Assembly: GCF_021117425.1 (NCBI RefSeq)
Contig: NZ_CP088298.1
Coordinates: 4,216,001 to 4,280,000, forward strand
Source: Brevibacterium zhoupengii
Lineage (GTDB): Bacteria > Actinomycetota > Actinomycetes > Actinomycetales > Brevibacteriaceae
Direction: 5' to 3'
Length of the DNA stretch: 64,000 nt
Part shown: positions 51,425 through 60,873 of the stretch, piece by piece
Numbering within the stretch: position 1 is the stretch's first letter
Layout: each line of letters opens with the position of its first letter
The notes under the pieces: model-generated
Databases searched by the model: none
What the model was told of the DNA's origin: nothing
What the model saw: only the letters and a program-made list of their open reading frames with translations
Program-made: the position numbers and the translations under genes

Positions 51425-52945
51425 ATGTCAGAAGGCCAAGCAAACCCGATTCCAGATGGGACGAAGCTGCCCCGCAGGGAGCGGAAGGCACTCAAGAAGA
51501 AGCGCTTGGAGGCCGACCACTGCATCGTGATCGAGAAGAAATCCATTCGCACGGCAATCGGCGGCACCACCGTCGGCAACTTCATGGAATGGTTCGACTT
51601 CGGCGTCTACGGATACCTGGCCGTCACCATGACCACTGTCTTCACCGAAGGTATGGACAGGCAGATGGGTCTCCTCGTCACTCTGTTCGGCTTCGCGGTC
51701 TCCTTCCTCGTCCGCCCCCTCGGCGGCATGGTCCTCGGACCGCTGGGCGACAAGATCGGGCGCCAGAAGGTCCTCTTCTTCACCATGGCCACGATGGCCA
51801 CCGCCACCGCGCTCATCGGCGTTCTGCCCACCGCGGCTCAGATCGGCTTGTGGGTGATCATTCCTCTCTACCTGCTTAAGATGATCCAGGGATTCTCGAC
51901 CGGCGGCGAATACGCCGGTGCGACCACCTACGTCTCGGAGTTCGCCCCCGATAAGTCGCGTGGATTCTGGGCCTCCTGGCTCGACGTCGGCTCCTACCTC
52001 GGCTTCGCAGCCGGTGCAGGCACCGTCGCCATCACCACCGTCATCTCCACGAGCGTCGCCGGAGAGAACGCCATGATCGACGGCGGCTGGAGGATCCCGT
52101 TCCTCATCGCGATCCCCCTCGGCGCCGTCGCCATCTGGTTCCGACTGAAGATCCCCGAGACACCCAGCTTCGAAGCCAACGTGGCTGAGGGCCTCGATGT
52201 GAAGGTCAAGGACGACAAGTACGCTCGCCACGGCCTCATCGGCGTCGTCCGTCACTTCTGGAAAGAGATCCTCATCGGCATCGCCATCGTCGCCGGTTCA
52301 CAGACGGTGGGCTACGCCCTCACCAGCTTCATGCCGACCTATCTCGAGGAGACAGTCAAGGTCTCGAACGTCCAAGCGGCCGTGGCGACAATTCCGGTGC
52401 TCGTCATCATGTCCCTGTGCCTGCCGCTGATCGGGCGCCTCTCCGACACGATCGGCCGCAAAAAGGTCTTCCTCATTGCCGCGGGTCTGACGATCGTGCT
52501 TATGGTCCCGGCCTTCGCCGTCATGCAGATCGGCGAGATGTGGGCCGTCATCATCGCACTGTTCATGGTCGCCCTGCCTGCCGGCTTCTACATCGCCTGC
52601 CTCGCATCGACACTGCCGGCGCTGTTCCCGACAGCGTCGCGCTACGGTGCCATGGGTCTGACCTTCAACATCGGAGTCTCCCTGTTCGGCGGCACCACGC
52701 CGCTGTTCAGCCAGGCGCTCATCGACCTCACCGGCAACTCGTACATGCCTGCGTTCTACATCATGTTCTTCTCAACCATCGCCTTCGTGGCGGTGCTCCT
52801 GATGAAGGAATCAGCGCACAGGCCGCTGCTCGGTTCGTTCCCGACAGTCGCCACACACGAGGAAGCGGTCGAGCTCGTTCGTACCCAGGATGACAATCCG
52901 GACCTCGACCCGGACACCATGCCGATCCCGGTCGTGAAGGTCTGA
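51425..52945 (+). CDS. MHS-family major facilitator transporter (ProP-like)
   Basis: A 506-residue, 12-helix transporter of the metabolite:H+ symporter family: TTVGNFMEWFDFGVYGYLA, GFAVSFLVRPLGGMVLGPLGDKIGRQKVL (the duplicated GxxxDxxGRR loop), KMIQGFSTGGEYAGATTYVSEFAP, and GRLSDTIGRKKVFL in the second half. This is the group of ProP (proline/betaine), shikimate and citrate carriers. GAGGAACC precedes the ATG. It faces a GntR regulator and a locus with a hydroxyproline epimerase, so a proline, betaine or hydroxyproline substrate is likely but inferred. Confidence 0.88.
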   Translation: MSEGQANPIPDGTKLPRRERKALKKKRLEADHCIVIEKKSIRTAIGGTTVGNFMEWFDFGVYGYLAVTMTTVFTEGMDRQMGLLVTLFGFAVSFLVRPLGGMVLGPLGDKIGRQKVLFFTMATMATATALIGVLPTAAQIGLWVIIPLYLLKMIQGFSTGGEYAGATTYVSEFAPDKSRGFWASWLDVGSYLGFAAGAGTVAITTVISTSVAGENAMIDGGWRIPFLIAIPLGAVAIWFRLKIPETPSFEANVAEGLDVKVKDDKYARHGLIGVVRHFWKEILIGIAIVAGSQTVGYALTSFMPTYLEETVKVSNVQAAVATIPVLVIMSLCLPLIGRLSDTIGRKKVFLIAAGLTIVLMVPAFAVMQIGEMWAVIIALFMVALPAGFYIACLASTLPALFPTASRYGAMGLTFNIGVSLFGGTTPLFSQALIDLTGNSYMPAFYIMFFSTIAFVAVLLMKESAHRPLLGSFPTVATHEEAVELVRTQDDNPDLDPDTMPIPVVKV

Positions 52946-52992
52946 TCCCGAGTCACAACGGGACTGACGAACAGTCCTGACCATCGCCGAGA

Positions 52993-53019
52993 CGGTCGCT
53001 CTCGTTCCGGGGGCGACCG
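52993..53019. terminator. Hairpin between converging MHS and gntR genes
   Basis: CGGTCGC (52993-52999) pairs with GCGACCG (53013-53019). The stem extends inward with two G-U pairs to about 11 bp around a 5-nt loop. It lies 47 bp after the transporter stop and 51 bp after the gntR stop on the other strand, so it can serve both genes. Confidence 0.65.
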
Positions 53020-53070
53020 CTTCGTTGTGCGCTTCCAAGCGCGGTTTGCTCCCCCGCCCTCAGCGTGTGT

Positions 53071-53808
53071 CTAGGAGCTCTCGGCCCGCCGGAAGTAGAA
53101 GAGGTTATCGATGACCAGAGCCTGCGCCTCGGTCGACCTGCCGACTTCGATGAGCCCGACGAGGTCGACGATCTGCTGCGCCGATTCAGCGTCGACGATG
53201 GCGGCGATCGAATGGGCCGCAAAGACTCGTGACTGGTCGCGCAGCCGCAGACTGATGTCGGCCGCCCGGCGGCCCAGACCGTACTCGAGCAGATGCTCGT
53301 GGAAAAGACGATCGGCAGTCATAAATCCGACCGTGTCATCCTCGTGCGCCGCCGCCAGAGCAGCTTCGGCATGACGGCGAAGATCGCCGAGCGCGGACGC
53401 ATTCGCGACCGGATCCTCGCGCGCCCGGTCGCACAGGGCTTCGACAGCAGGCCCGGCGAGCAGAGCTCTGATTCGGATGATCTCCTCCAGGTCTTCTCGC
53501 GTGACCGGCACCAGGCGGAAACCGCGGTTCGGCACGGCCTCAACAGTCCCTTCGGCGACGAGAGACATCATGGCCTCTCGGACCGGGCTCAGGGACATGC
53601 CCAGCTGCTTGGCCAGTCCCGCCGCCGAATAGATCGTATCCTCGGCAAGGTCCCCGGTCGTGATCGCATGGCGGATGACGACCAGCGCGTGCTCCCTCAA
53701 CGTCGGGGCAGTCTCGGGCCGAGCCGGAATAGACGTACTGCCGCCCAATGCACGACTGCCAGAGGTCGGATGCTTCGCTGCGGGTGCTCCGGATTCGCTG
53801 GTGACCAA
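53071..53808 (-). CDS. GntR-family (FCD) transcriptional regulator
   Basis: A 245-residue FadR/GntR regulator. The winged helix is LREHALVVIRHAITTGDLAEDTIYSAAGLAKQLGMSLSPVREAMMSLVAEGTVEAVPNRGFRLVPVT, and the C-terminal helical FCD domain has the metal-binding His pattern DRLFHEHLLEYG. A TTG start at 53808 with AAGGAG 4 bp upstream is preferred; a longer frame to 53886 has no ribosome site. It is divergent from the oxidoreductase gene and is the likely repressor of the locus, with a proline-type ligand as inferred inducer. Confidence 0.85.
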   Translation of the reverse strand: MVTSESGAPAAKHPTSGSRALGGSTSIPARPETAPTLREHALVVIRHAITTGDLAEDTIYSAAGLAKQLGMSLSPVREAMMSLVAEGTVEAVPNRGFRLVPVTREDLEEIIRIRALLAGPAVEALCDRAREDPVANASALGDLRRHAEAALAAAHEDDTVGFMTADRLFHEHLLEYGLGRRAADISLRLRDQSRVFAAHSIAAIVDAESAQQIVDLVGLIEVGRSTEAQALVIDNLFYFRRAESS

Positions 53809-53976
53809 AATTCTCCTTCGATGACTATTGACAGCATAACCACGACGACTCACGATTGAGGGAAGTAATCGGTTATCGACTACCAATATTTCGGCCGCAT
53901 CGAAATGAGGTCGTCGACACCACAGCGTGGCCGCTCCGAAGCAGCCACCGTCGTTCCTGCAACGAAGGAGGAACCC

Positions 53977-56067
53977 ATGTCAGTAGATCCCCTGCTCCAG
54001 CCGTTCACCCTGGGCCCCGTGCAGCTCAAGAACCGCATCGTCTCCACCGCACACGAGCCGGCCTACACCGAGCTCGGCATGCCCAAGGACCGCTACCGTC
54101 TCTATCACCGGGAGAAGGCACGCGGCGGCGTGGGGCTGACGATGACGGCCGGGTCGGCCATCGTGTCCAAGGACTCTCCCGCCGCCTTCGGCAATGTCGA
54201 TCTCTCCACCGACGAGGTGATTCCCTGGATGGCCGCGATCGCCGATGACTGCCATGCCGAGGGCACGGCAGTGATGATCCAGCTCACCCACCTGGGTCCG
54301 CGCAACTCGAACTTCACGGCCGACTGGCTGCCGCTGATCTCCGCCAGCCGACATCGCGAACCCACCCACCGGTCCTTCACGAAGGCCATGGAAGATTTCG
54401 ACATCGAACGGGTGGTCGATGACTTCGCCGCCGCGACGGCTCGGGTCAAGGCCGCAGGCTTCGACGGTCTGGAGTTCCTCCATACCGGCCACCTCGTCGA
54501 CTACTTCTTCGCCTCGCGATTCAATGAGCGCGAGGATGAGTACAACGGGGACCTGGCAGCCAGGATGCGCTTCCCGCTCCAGATCATCGATGCCATGCGC
54601 GGCGCCGCGGACGGGCTCGCCCTCGGCGTGCGTATGTCCGTCCTCGAACAGCTCGAAGACGGCATCACCGAGGAGGCCTCCATCGAGGTGCTCAAGGAGT
54701 ATGCCGCCCACGGCGTCGACTTCCTCAACCTCAACGTCGGAAGCATCAGCTCCGATAAGGAACTCGCCGAGGCGATCCCGGGCATGGGCACCCCCTCGGC
54801 ACCCTGGCTCGAGACCTGCCGTCGCATCCGGCAAGCCATCAACATCCCCGTCCTCCACGCCGCACGGATTGCCGATGCACCCACAGCCCGCTTCGCGATC
54901 GAGGACGGCTGCGTCGACCTCGTGGGCATGACCCGGGCACAGCTGGCCGACCCATACTTGGTGAAGAAGATCGAGGAGAAGCGCGAGGACGATATCCGCC
55001 CCTGTGTGGGCGCGAACATGTGCCTCGACAGCATCTACACCTCGGGCGCCGCAACCTGCATCCACAACCCGGCCAGCGGACGAGAGGCCGATCTGCCTCA
55101 GGAAGTCACCCGCGACGTGGAGTCAGGCCCCAAACACGTCGTCATCGTCGGAGCCGGCCCCGCAGGTCTCGAGGCCGCACGTGTGGCTGCGGTGCGCGGG
55201 CATCGGGTGACCGTACTCGAGGCCGACGAAGCGGTGGGCGGGCAGGTGCGCATCGCCGCCCGCTCGCAGCGCCGCCGGGACCTCATCGGCATCATCGACT
55301 GGCGGGCGCAGCAGTGCAAGAAGCACGGCGTCGACATCAGACTCGATACCTTCGCCGAGGAGGACGACATCCTCGCCCTGTCCCCCGACGTCGTCATCAT
55401 CGCCACCGGCGGCGTCCCCGACTCCAGCTACCCCTTCCGCGAGCAGGGTCCGTCGTTCGACGTCTGGGACGTGATGAACGACTGCCTGCGCAACAAGTCC
55501 CGCGTCCTCGTCTTCGACGACCACGGCTTCTACCCGGCACTCGACGCAGTCGAGCACCTGGCTCGCAACGGTCAGGAGGTGACTTATGTCAGCCCCGAAC
55601 GCACCATCGGCGTCGACGTCGGATCAATGAACTCCCCCGCCTACCTACAGGTGTTCTCCGAGTTCGGCGTCAAAATCCACCTCGGCGAGCGACTAGCAGC
55701 GAAGCCGAAGATCAACGGCAAGTTGGTCACCGCACGCCTGCGCAATGACTACTCGGGCATCGAGACCGAGCTCGAGACCGACGCTGTGGTCGTCGATTTC
55801 GGGACGACGCCCAACGACGACGTCTACTTCGCGCTCAAGTCGCACTCGAGCAACCACGGCGAGATCGACATCGACTCCTGGATACATGGGCGGCCTCAGC
55901 CCGCCCATCGAATCGACTCGAACCCGTCCACCACAGCGAGCGCTTCCTCCTCCACCACCGCCGAGGCGAGCGCGACCTTCGCGCTCTATCGGATCGGGGA
56001 TTCCGTCGCCTCCCGCAATGTCCACGCCGCCGTCCTCGAAGGTCTGCGCGTGGGAATGGGGCTCTGA
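53977..56067 (+). CDS. FMN/FAD/Fe-S oxidoreductase of the FadH/N-methylproline demethylase group
   Basis: A 696-residue protein. Residues 1-350 are an Old Yellow Enzyme TIM barrel ([62 protein letters not shown]). A cysteine cluster region follows (CVGANMC, then [12 protein letters not shown]). Residues about 385-690 form an FAD/NAD(P) domain ([38 protein letters not shown]). The ATG at 53977 follows GAAGGAGG. FadH-type enzymes reduce dienoyl-CoA, but relatives beside proline-betaine genes demethylate N-methylproline, the better fit here. One of the four FadH cluster cysteines is replaced by Ala. Confidence 0.82.
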   Translation: MSVDPLLQPFTLGPVQLKNRIVSTAHEPAYTELGMPKDRYRLYHREKARGGVGLTMTAGSAIVSKDSPAAFGNVDLSTDEVIPWMAAIADDCHAEGTAVMIQLTHLGPRNSNFTADWLPLISASRHREPTHRSFTKAMEDFDIERVVDDFAAATARVKAAGFDGLEFLHTGHLVDYFFASRFNEREDEYNGDLAARMRFPLQIIDAMRGAADGLALGVRMSVLEQLEDGITEEASIEVLKEYAAHGVDFLNLNVGSISSDKELAEAIPGMGTPSAPWLETCRRIRQAINIPVLHAARIADAPTARFAIEDGCVDLVGMTRAQLADPYLVKKIEEKREDDIRPCVGANMCLDSIYTSGAATCIHNPASGREADLPQEVTRDVESGPKHVVIVGAGPAGLEAARVAAVRGHRVTVLEADEAVGGQVRIAARSQRRRDLIGIIDWRAQQCKKHGVDIRLDTFAEEDDILALSPDVVIIATGGVPDSSYPFREQGPSFDVWDVMNDCLRNKSRVLVFDDHGFYPALDAVEHLARNGQEVTYVSPERTIGVDVGSMNSPAYLQVFSEFGVKIHLGERLAAKPKINGKLVTARLRNDYSGIETELETDAVVVDFGTTPNDDVYFALKSHSSNHGEIDIDSWIHGRPQPAHRIDSNPSTTASASSSTTAEASATFALYRIGDSVASRNVHAAVLEGLRVGMGL

Positions 56068-56071
56068 GCAG

Positions 56072-57139
56072 ATGAGCGGACAAGCCACGATCACCACGAT
56101 CGACTATCACACCGGAGGGGAGCCTTTCCGGATCGTCGCCGATCCCCCGGTGGAGATCCCGGGTTCCACTGTGGCAGAGAAGCGAATGAACGCGATCGGC
56201 AGCGAGGCGGTCGACGGACTGCGCCGACTGCTGGTCTTCGAGCCTCGTGGGCATGCCGATATGTACGGCGGATTCGTCACTGCCCCCGATGACGACGGTG
56301 CCGACTTCGGAGTGCTGTTCTGGCACAAGGACGGATTCTCCACTGCCTGCGGCCACGGGACGATCGCTTTGGGAACATGGGCAGTCGAATCCGGATTGGT
56401 GAGCGCTTCTGAATCGGGGGCCACCGATGTCGTCATCGACGTCCCGTCGGGCCGTGTCACCGCCACCGTCCACACCGGCCCCGACGGCGAAGTCACCTCG
56501 GTCGACTTCATCAACGTCGCTTGTCGAGTCATCGCATCCGGCATCGACATCGATATCAGCTGCGATGACGGGCCGCCGACGAGTGCGATGGGAAGAGAAG
56601 AGTCCAGCTCCGGTCGACAATCGATCAACGTCGATCTCGCATGGGGCGGCGCGATCTATGCCTGCCTCGACGCGGACCGAATCGGCCTCACCGTCGTGCC
56701 GGAGAATCTCAACGAACTCATCAGTCTCGGACGCCGGGTGAAGACGGCGTTGGCCGACCATCCGATGTCACAGCATCGCAGCGACAGCAGACTGAGCGGG
56801 GTCTATGGCACCATCATCGTCAATCGCCTCGGCCTAGGGCCAGGTGGTGAGCTCCACCAGCGGAACGTGACCATCTTCGCCGACGGTCAGGTCGACCGCT
56901 CGCCTTGCGGGTCCGGGACGGCAGCGCGAATCGGCCTTCTCCACGCCAGCGGAGAACTGGCAACCGGCCAGACGCTTCTCCACGAGTCGATCATCGGCAC
57001 TCGATTCCGAGCCAGTGTCCTCGCCGAGGTGAAGGACGGCGTCATCCCGACCATCGAGGCGAGCGCGCACAAGGTTTCCACCTGCAGGTTCGTCGTCGAT
57101 CCCCGCGATGAACTGGTTCCGGGCTTCGTTCTGCGCTGA
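56072..57139 (+). CDS. Proline racemase-family enzyme, probable 4-hydroxyproline 2-epimerase
   Basis: A 355-residue proline racemase-fold enzyme. Both catalytic cysteines are present: Cys93 in FSTACGHGTIALG and Cys279 in DRSPCGSGTAARIGLLH. Trans-3-hydroxyproline dehydratases carry Thr at the second position, so racemase or epimerase activity is expected. The N-terminus TIDYHTGGEPFRIV is typical. The ATG is 4 bp after the oxidoreductase stop. It would convert trans-4-hydroxy-L-proline to cis-4-hydroxy-D-proline, or interconvert proline isomers. The downstream D-amino acid oxidase/deaminase steps are not in the window. Confidence 0.85.
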   Translation: MSGQATITTIDYHTGGEPFRIVADPPVEIPGSTVAEKRMNAIGSEAVDGLRRLLVFEPRGHADMYGGFVTAPDDDGADFGVLFWHKDGFSTACGHGTIALGTWAVESGLVSASESGATDVVIDVPSGRVTATVHTGPDGEVTSVDFINVACRVIASGIDIDISCDDGPPTSAMGREESSSGRQSINVDLAWGGAIYACLDADRIGLTVVPENLNELISLGRRVKTALADHPMSQHRSDSRLSGVYGTIIVNRLGLGPGGELHQRNVTIFADGQVDRSPCGSGTAARIGLLHASGELATGQTLLHESIIGTRFRASVLAEVKDGVIPTIEASAHKVSTCRFVVDPRDELVPGFVLR

Positions 57140-57251
57140 ATGACCCGACCGTCTCCTGTAGGAAGATCAGCAACACTGCGCGTATGAACCCCTCGGCAAG
57201 CACATCTGCCAGTAAAGTTCTTCCGGCGGAGCATTGTGAGCCGCGTCATAC

Positions 57252-57274
57252 AAAGGTAGATTGAACATACCTTT
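57252..57274. promoter_or_regulatory. Inverted repeat before the ABC importer genes
   Basis: AAAGGTA (57252-57258) and TACCTTT (57268-57274) are perfect 7-bp arms with a 9-bp spacer, 24-46 bp upstream of the first permease start. The position fits an operator overlapping the promoter, with the GntR regulator at 53071-53808 as the nearest candidate. A promoter here would make the importer separately controlled from the enzymes 113 bp upstream. Confidence 0.4.
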
Positions 57275-57297
57275 ACGCATCGATGGAGAGAGCGAAC

Positions 57298-58236
57298 GTG
57301 GGCAAATACATCGCCAGACGCATACTTCTCATGGTGCCCATCGTCCTCGGCGTTGCCACACTCTCGTTCGTGCTCATGCAGCTCGCACCAGGCGATCCCG
57401 CTGCCGCCTACCTCGGCGACAAGGCGACTCCGGAGGCAGTTGCCCAGCTGCGACACGCTTGGGGACTCGATCAGCCCTTCCTCATCCAGTACTTTCAGTT
57501 CCTCGGCGGCCTGATCGTCGGCGATTTCGGTCCCTCGTTCATCTTCCAGACCTCCGTGCTCGAACTGCTCAAGCTGCGCATGCCCGCGACCGTCATGCTC
57601 ATGCTCGTCTCGGTCGTCTTCGCCATCGCCATCTCCATCCCGATCTCGCTGTGGGTGGCCGCAACCAAGAGCCCCACCGCGGCGGTCGTCTCCCGGGTCT
57701 TCACCGCCACGGTCCAGGGAATGCCGGCATTCTTCGTCGGCACCCTCCTGATCCTGGTTCTGGGAGTGAATACGGGACTGTTCCCTGTCGGCGGATATGG
57801 GCGCAACCTCGGCGAACATCTGTATTCTCTGGTGCTGCCGGGCATCGCGGTCGCGCTCACGATCTGTCCGGTCCTCATCCGCAGCCTGACCGCGGCGCTC
57901 AACGACTCACTGTCGGCGGAATACACGAAGTTCGCCATGTCGAAGGGACTGAGCCGATCGAAGACCGTAACCAACTACGCGTTCCGCAATGCCGGAATAA
58001 CGGGGATCTCGATCCTCGGCATCCAGGTCGGGCACCTCGTGGGCGGTGCCCTGATCGTCGAGAACGTGTTCGCGATCCCGGGCGCTGGTTCGCTGCTCAT
58101 GCAATCGGTGCTGGCCCGTGACTACAACGTCGTCCAGGCACTGACCGTCGTCTTCGGCATCCTCGTCGTCCTCGTCTATCTGCTCACCGACATCATCTAC
58201 AGCGTCGTCGATCCGCGCGTACGACTGGGAGGCTGA
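57298..58236 (+). CDS. Dipeptide/oligopeptide-type ABC importer permease (DppB-like)
   Basis: A 312-residue permease: ARRILLMVPIVLGVATLSFVLMQLAPGDPA is the DppB N-terminus, and the EAA loop is AKFAMSKGLSRSKTV-like, in EYTKFAMSKGLSRSKTVTNYAFRNAG. Six helices are visible. A GTG at 57298 with GGAGAG 8 bp upstream is preferred; an ATG at 57283 adds five residues without a ribosome site. It works with the DppC-like permease 2 bp downstream, two ATPases and a lipoprotein as a complete importer. Confidence 0.88.
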   Translation: MGKYIARRILLMVPIVLGVATLSFVLMQLAPGDPAAAYLGDKATPEAVAQLRHAWGLDQPFLIQYFQFLGGLIVGDFGPSFIFQTSVLELLKLRMPATVMLMLVSVVFAIAISIPISLWVAATKSPTAAVVSRVFTATVQGMPAFFVGTLLILVLGVNTGLFPVGGYGRNLGEHLYSLVLPGIAVALTICPVLIRSLTAALNDSLSAEYTKFAMSKGLSRSKTVTNYAFRNAGITGISILGIQVGHLVGGALIVENVFAIPGAGSLLMQSVLARDYNVVQALTVVFGILVVLVYLLTDIIYSVVDPRVRLGG

Positions 58237-58238
58237 GC

Positions 58239-59117
58239 ATGTCCGCCGAATCCCTCACCTCCACGACTGGGCCCCAGGCCCGGTTCACGATGCCGCTCCC
58301 AGCATTCCTGCGTCGCCACAATCTGCAGCTGTGGGTCGGTCTGGCCATCATGGGCCTCATCGTCGCCGTCCTGGCCATCGGGCCGCTGTTCGTCACCGCC
58401 GATCCCAACCGTCAGGATCTGCTCAACGCTTTCGGCCCTTCCTCGCTCGCCCACCCCATGGGCACCGATCAGTTGGGCCGTGACATCCTCTCCCGGTTCC
58501 TCAACGGCGGGCGGGTCGACCTCATGGTCGCGGTCATCGCCGTCATCGTCCCCTTCATCCTCGGCACCGTTCTGGGGTCGTTGGCCGGGTACTTCGGGAA
58601 GTGGGTCGATGTCGTCATCATGCGGCTGGCCGATATCGTTTCGGCTTTCCCCTTCTATGTCCTCGTCATCGTGCTCGTCTTCGTCATGGGCAACGGCATG
58701 GCCAGCATCTTCGTGGCGATCAGCCTCGTGTCCTGGGTCGCCTACGCCCGCATCGTCCGCGGCGAAGTCCTCGTCCTGCGCGAGGAGGAATTCATCTCCG
58801 CCTGCCGGGCCAGCGGACTCTCGACTCCGCGGATCTTAGCCCGCCACGTCATCCCGAACACCGTCAGCCAGGGAATCATCTACGGCATGAGTGACATCGT
58901 GCTCAACATCGGCGTCGTCGTGACCCTGAGCTTCTTCGGCATGGGCATCGTCCCGCCGACAGCAGACTGGGGGCAGATGATGAACGACGGCCAGCAGTAC
59001 ATGGGCACCGGCAACTACGGACTCATCCTGTGGCCCGGGTTCGCCGTCGTCCTCGTGTCGCTGGCCCTGGCGCTCATCGGCGACGGCCTGACCAACATCC
59101 TGAAGCCGAAGAGGTGA
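58239..59117 (+). CDS. Dipeptide/oligopeptide-type ABC importer permease (DppC-like)
   Basis: A 292-residue permease with the DppC pattern: helix LWVGLAIMGLIVAVLAIGPLFV near residue 31, HPMGTDQLGRDILSRFLNGGRVDLMVAV, and the EAA loop EEFISACRASGLSTPRILARHVIPN. It has six helices and follows the DppB-like gene by 2 bp. It contributes to the channel for peptides or opine/betaine-like compounds taken up by this operon. Confidence 0.9.
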   Translation: MSAESLTSTTGPQARFTMPLPAFLRRHNLQLWVGLAIMGLIVAVLAIGPLFVTADPNRQDLLNAFGPSSLAHPMGTDQLGRDILSRFLNGGRVDLMVAVIAVIVPFILGTVLGSLAGYFGKWVDVVIMRLADIVSAFPFYVLVIVLVFVMGNGMASIFVAISLVSWVAYARIVRGEVLVLREEEFISACRASGLSTPRILARHVIPNTVSQGIIYGMSDIVLNIGVVVTLSFFGMGIVPPTADWGQMMNDGQQYMGTGNYGLILWPGFAVVLVSLALALIGDGLTNILKPKR

Positions 59118-59122
59118 GTCGA

Positions 59123-59965
59123 ATGAGCATTGAGTCCACGACATCTCAGCCCCTGTTGGAGGTCGACTCTCTCACCGTCGACATCGACGGAGAGGTCGGC
59201 AAACACCGGATACTGGACAATGTGTCGATCACCCTCGAGTCCGGTGAACCGATGGGCCTCGTCGGCGAATCGGGGTCCGGGAAGTCCATGACCCTGCGCA
59301 CGGTCCTGGGCATGCTGCCGCCGGCGGCCACCGTCGTCGACGGGGAGGTCCGCTTCCGAGGAAAGAACATCCTCACCTCGGGTCCCGGTCGCCGCTACGA
59401 CCACACGGTGCGCGGCACCGGCATCTCGATGGTGTTCCAGGAACCGGCGATCGCCCTCAATCCAGTGATGAAGGTGGGTCGACAGATCACCGACGCCATC
59501 GCCGAACACAAAGGGCTGTCGAAGCGAGCCGCCCATGATCTCGCCATCGAACTCATGGACCGGGTCGGCATCGCCGATCCCGAGCGCCGTGTCTCCGACT
59601 ACCCGTTCCAGCTCTCCGGCGGCATGCGGCAGCGAGTGATGATCGCAGCGGCGTTGGCCCAAGAGCCCGAGGTCCTCCTCTGCGACGAACCCACGACGGC
59701 ACTGGACGTGACAATACAGGCTCAGGTCCTCGATCTGTTCCGCACGATGCAGCAGAAGAACGGGCTGGGTCTGCTCTACGTCACCCATGATCTCGCGGTC
59801 GTCGCGCAGCTGTGTCAGAGCATCAGCGTGATGAAGAGCGGGCAGATCATCGAGCACGGGAATCTGCAGAGAGTCTTCGACGAGCCGCAGGAGGACTACA
59901 CGCGCAGACTCCTGTCGGCGACTCCGCGGATCGACGACGACGTGGCGATGGAGGCGACGACATGA
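59123..59965 (+). CDS. ABC importer ATP-binding protein (DppD-like)
   Basis: A 280-residue ATPase: Walker [19 protein letters not shown] (about 45-62), Q-loop [14 protein letters not shown], signature [20 protein letters not shown], Walker [16 protein letters not shown], and His in [22 protein letters not shown] precedes the ATG at 59123, 5 bp after the DppC-like stop. It is somewhat shorter than typical DppD; the usual Cys-rich oligopeptide C-terminal extension is missing, and the protein ends soon after [13 protein letters not shown]. Confidence 0.88.
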   Translation: MSIESTTSQPLLEVDSLTVDIDGEVGKHRILDNVSITLESGEPMGLVGESGSGKSMTLRTVLGMLPPAATVVDGEVRFRGKNILTSGPGRRYDHTVRGTGISMVFQEPAIALNPVMKVGRQITDAIAEHKGLSKRAAHDLAIELMDRVGIADPERRVSDYPFQLSGGMRQRVMIAAALAQEPEVLLCDEPTTALDVTIQAQVLDLFRTMQQKNGLGLLYVTHDLAVVAQLCQSISVMKSGQIIEHGNLQRVFDEPQEDYTRRLLSATPRIDDDVAMEATT

Positions 59966-60873
59966 CCACACGATTGCTGGCAGAAGATGATGGCTCGTCA
60001 TCGAGGAAAAACTCATCGTCGGGGACAGCCTCAACGTCGGGGACAGCCTCGTCGTCGGGCACCGGACTGAGGGCCGAGAACATCACCGTGACCTTCGGTC
60101 GAGGCGAGCGGGCCTTCACTGCCGTCGATGACGTCAGCATCGAAGTCGGCCCGGGTGAGATCGTCGGCCTCGTCGGGGAGTCCGGCTCCGGCAAGTCCAC
60201 CGTCTCCCGAGTCATCTGCGGCCTGCAGCGCGATTATTCGGGCACGGTCTCCTTCAACGGCAAGGAACTCGAACCCAAACGCAGCGCGAAGCGTTGGCGG
60301 GTCGTCCAGATGGTGTTCCAGGATCCCTTCGCCTCTCTTGACCCCCGGTACACGGTGCGCAGCACACTGTCCGAGGTGATCAGACACCATAAGCTCGCCT
60401 CTGGGGCGGCCCTGAAGCGCAGGTGCGTCGAACTCATGGACATGGTGCGTCTGCCGGTCGAATTCCTCGACCGGACGCCCACAGCAATGTCCGGTGGCCA
60501 GCGCCAACGTGTGGCCATCGCCCGTGCTCTCGCGGTTCAGCCCGAGGTGATCGTGGCCGACGAGGCGGTGTCCGCCCTTGATGTCAGTGTGCAGGCGGAG
60601 ATCATCGCCCTCTTCGCCCGACTGCGTGCAGAGCTCGGACTCTCGATCCTCTTCATCTCCCATGACCTCGCCGTGGTCAAGAGCCTGTGCGAGCGCGTCT
60701 GTGTCATCCACAACGGAGTCCTCGTCGAGAGCAGCTCCACTGCCGAGATCTTTCACAATCCGCGCGAGGACTATACGAAGTCCCTGCTCCAGGCCATCCC
60801 CCGCTTCGACAGCGCCTTTCTCGATCGGGCCCCGGAACGGCGAACCACCTCGGCGAGCGAAGGAGATCGTTGA
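59962..60873 (+). CDS. ABC importer ATP-binding protein (DppF-like)
   Basis: A 303-residue ATPase. A low-complexity lead (residues about 10-35) of Ser/Gly/Thr repeats precedes the ATPase core: Walker [19 protein letters not shown]-loop MVFQDPFASLDPR, signature AMSGGQRQRVAIARALAVQP, Walker B VIVADEAVSALDVSVQ, and His in LFISHDLAVVKSLCERV. The ATG overlaps the DppD-like stop (ATGA), and its stop overlaps the lipoprotein ATG (TGATG). It pairs with the DppD-like ATPase to power uptake. Confidence 0.88.
   Translation: MTTRLLAEDDGSSSRKNSSSGTASTSGTASSSGTGLRAENITVTFGRGERAFTAVDDVSIEVGPGEIVGLVGESGSGKSTVSRVICGLQRDYSGTVSFNGKELEPKRSAKRWRVVQMVFQDPFASLDPRYTVRSTLSEVIRHHKLASGAALKRRCVELMDMVRLPVEFLDRTPTAMSGGQRQRVAIARALAVQPEVIVADEAVSALDVSVQAEIIALFARLRAELGLSILFISHDLAVVKSLCERVCVIHNGVLVESSSTAEIFHNPREDYTKSLLQAIPRFDSAFLDRAPERRTTSASEGDR
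60015..60062 (+). repeat. 18-bp tandem repeat inside the DppF-like gene
   Basis: CGTCGGGGACAGCCTC occurs at 60017-60032 and 60035-60050, with period 18, and a degenerate third copy follows. It encodes SGTAS-type units in the N-terminal linker. The period is a multiple of three, so copy-number change would keep the frame. Confidence 0.7.

Noticed and set aside
56072..57139. Trans-3-hydroxy-L-proline dehydratase
   Set aside because: That subgroup has Thr in place of the second catalytic cysteine; here both Cys93 and Cys279 are present.
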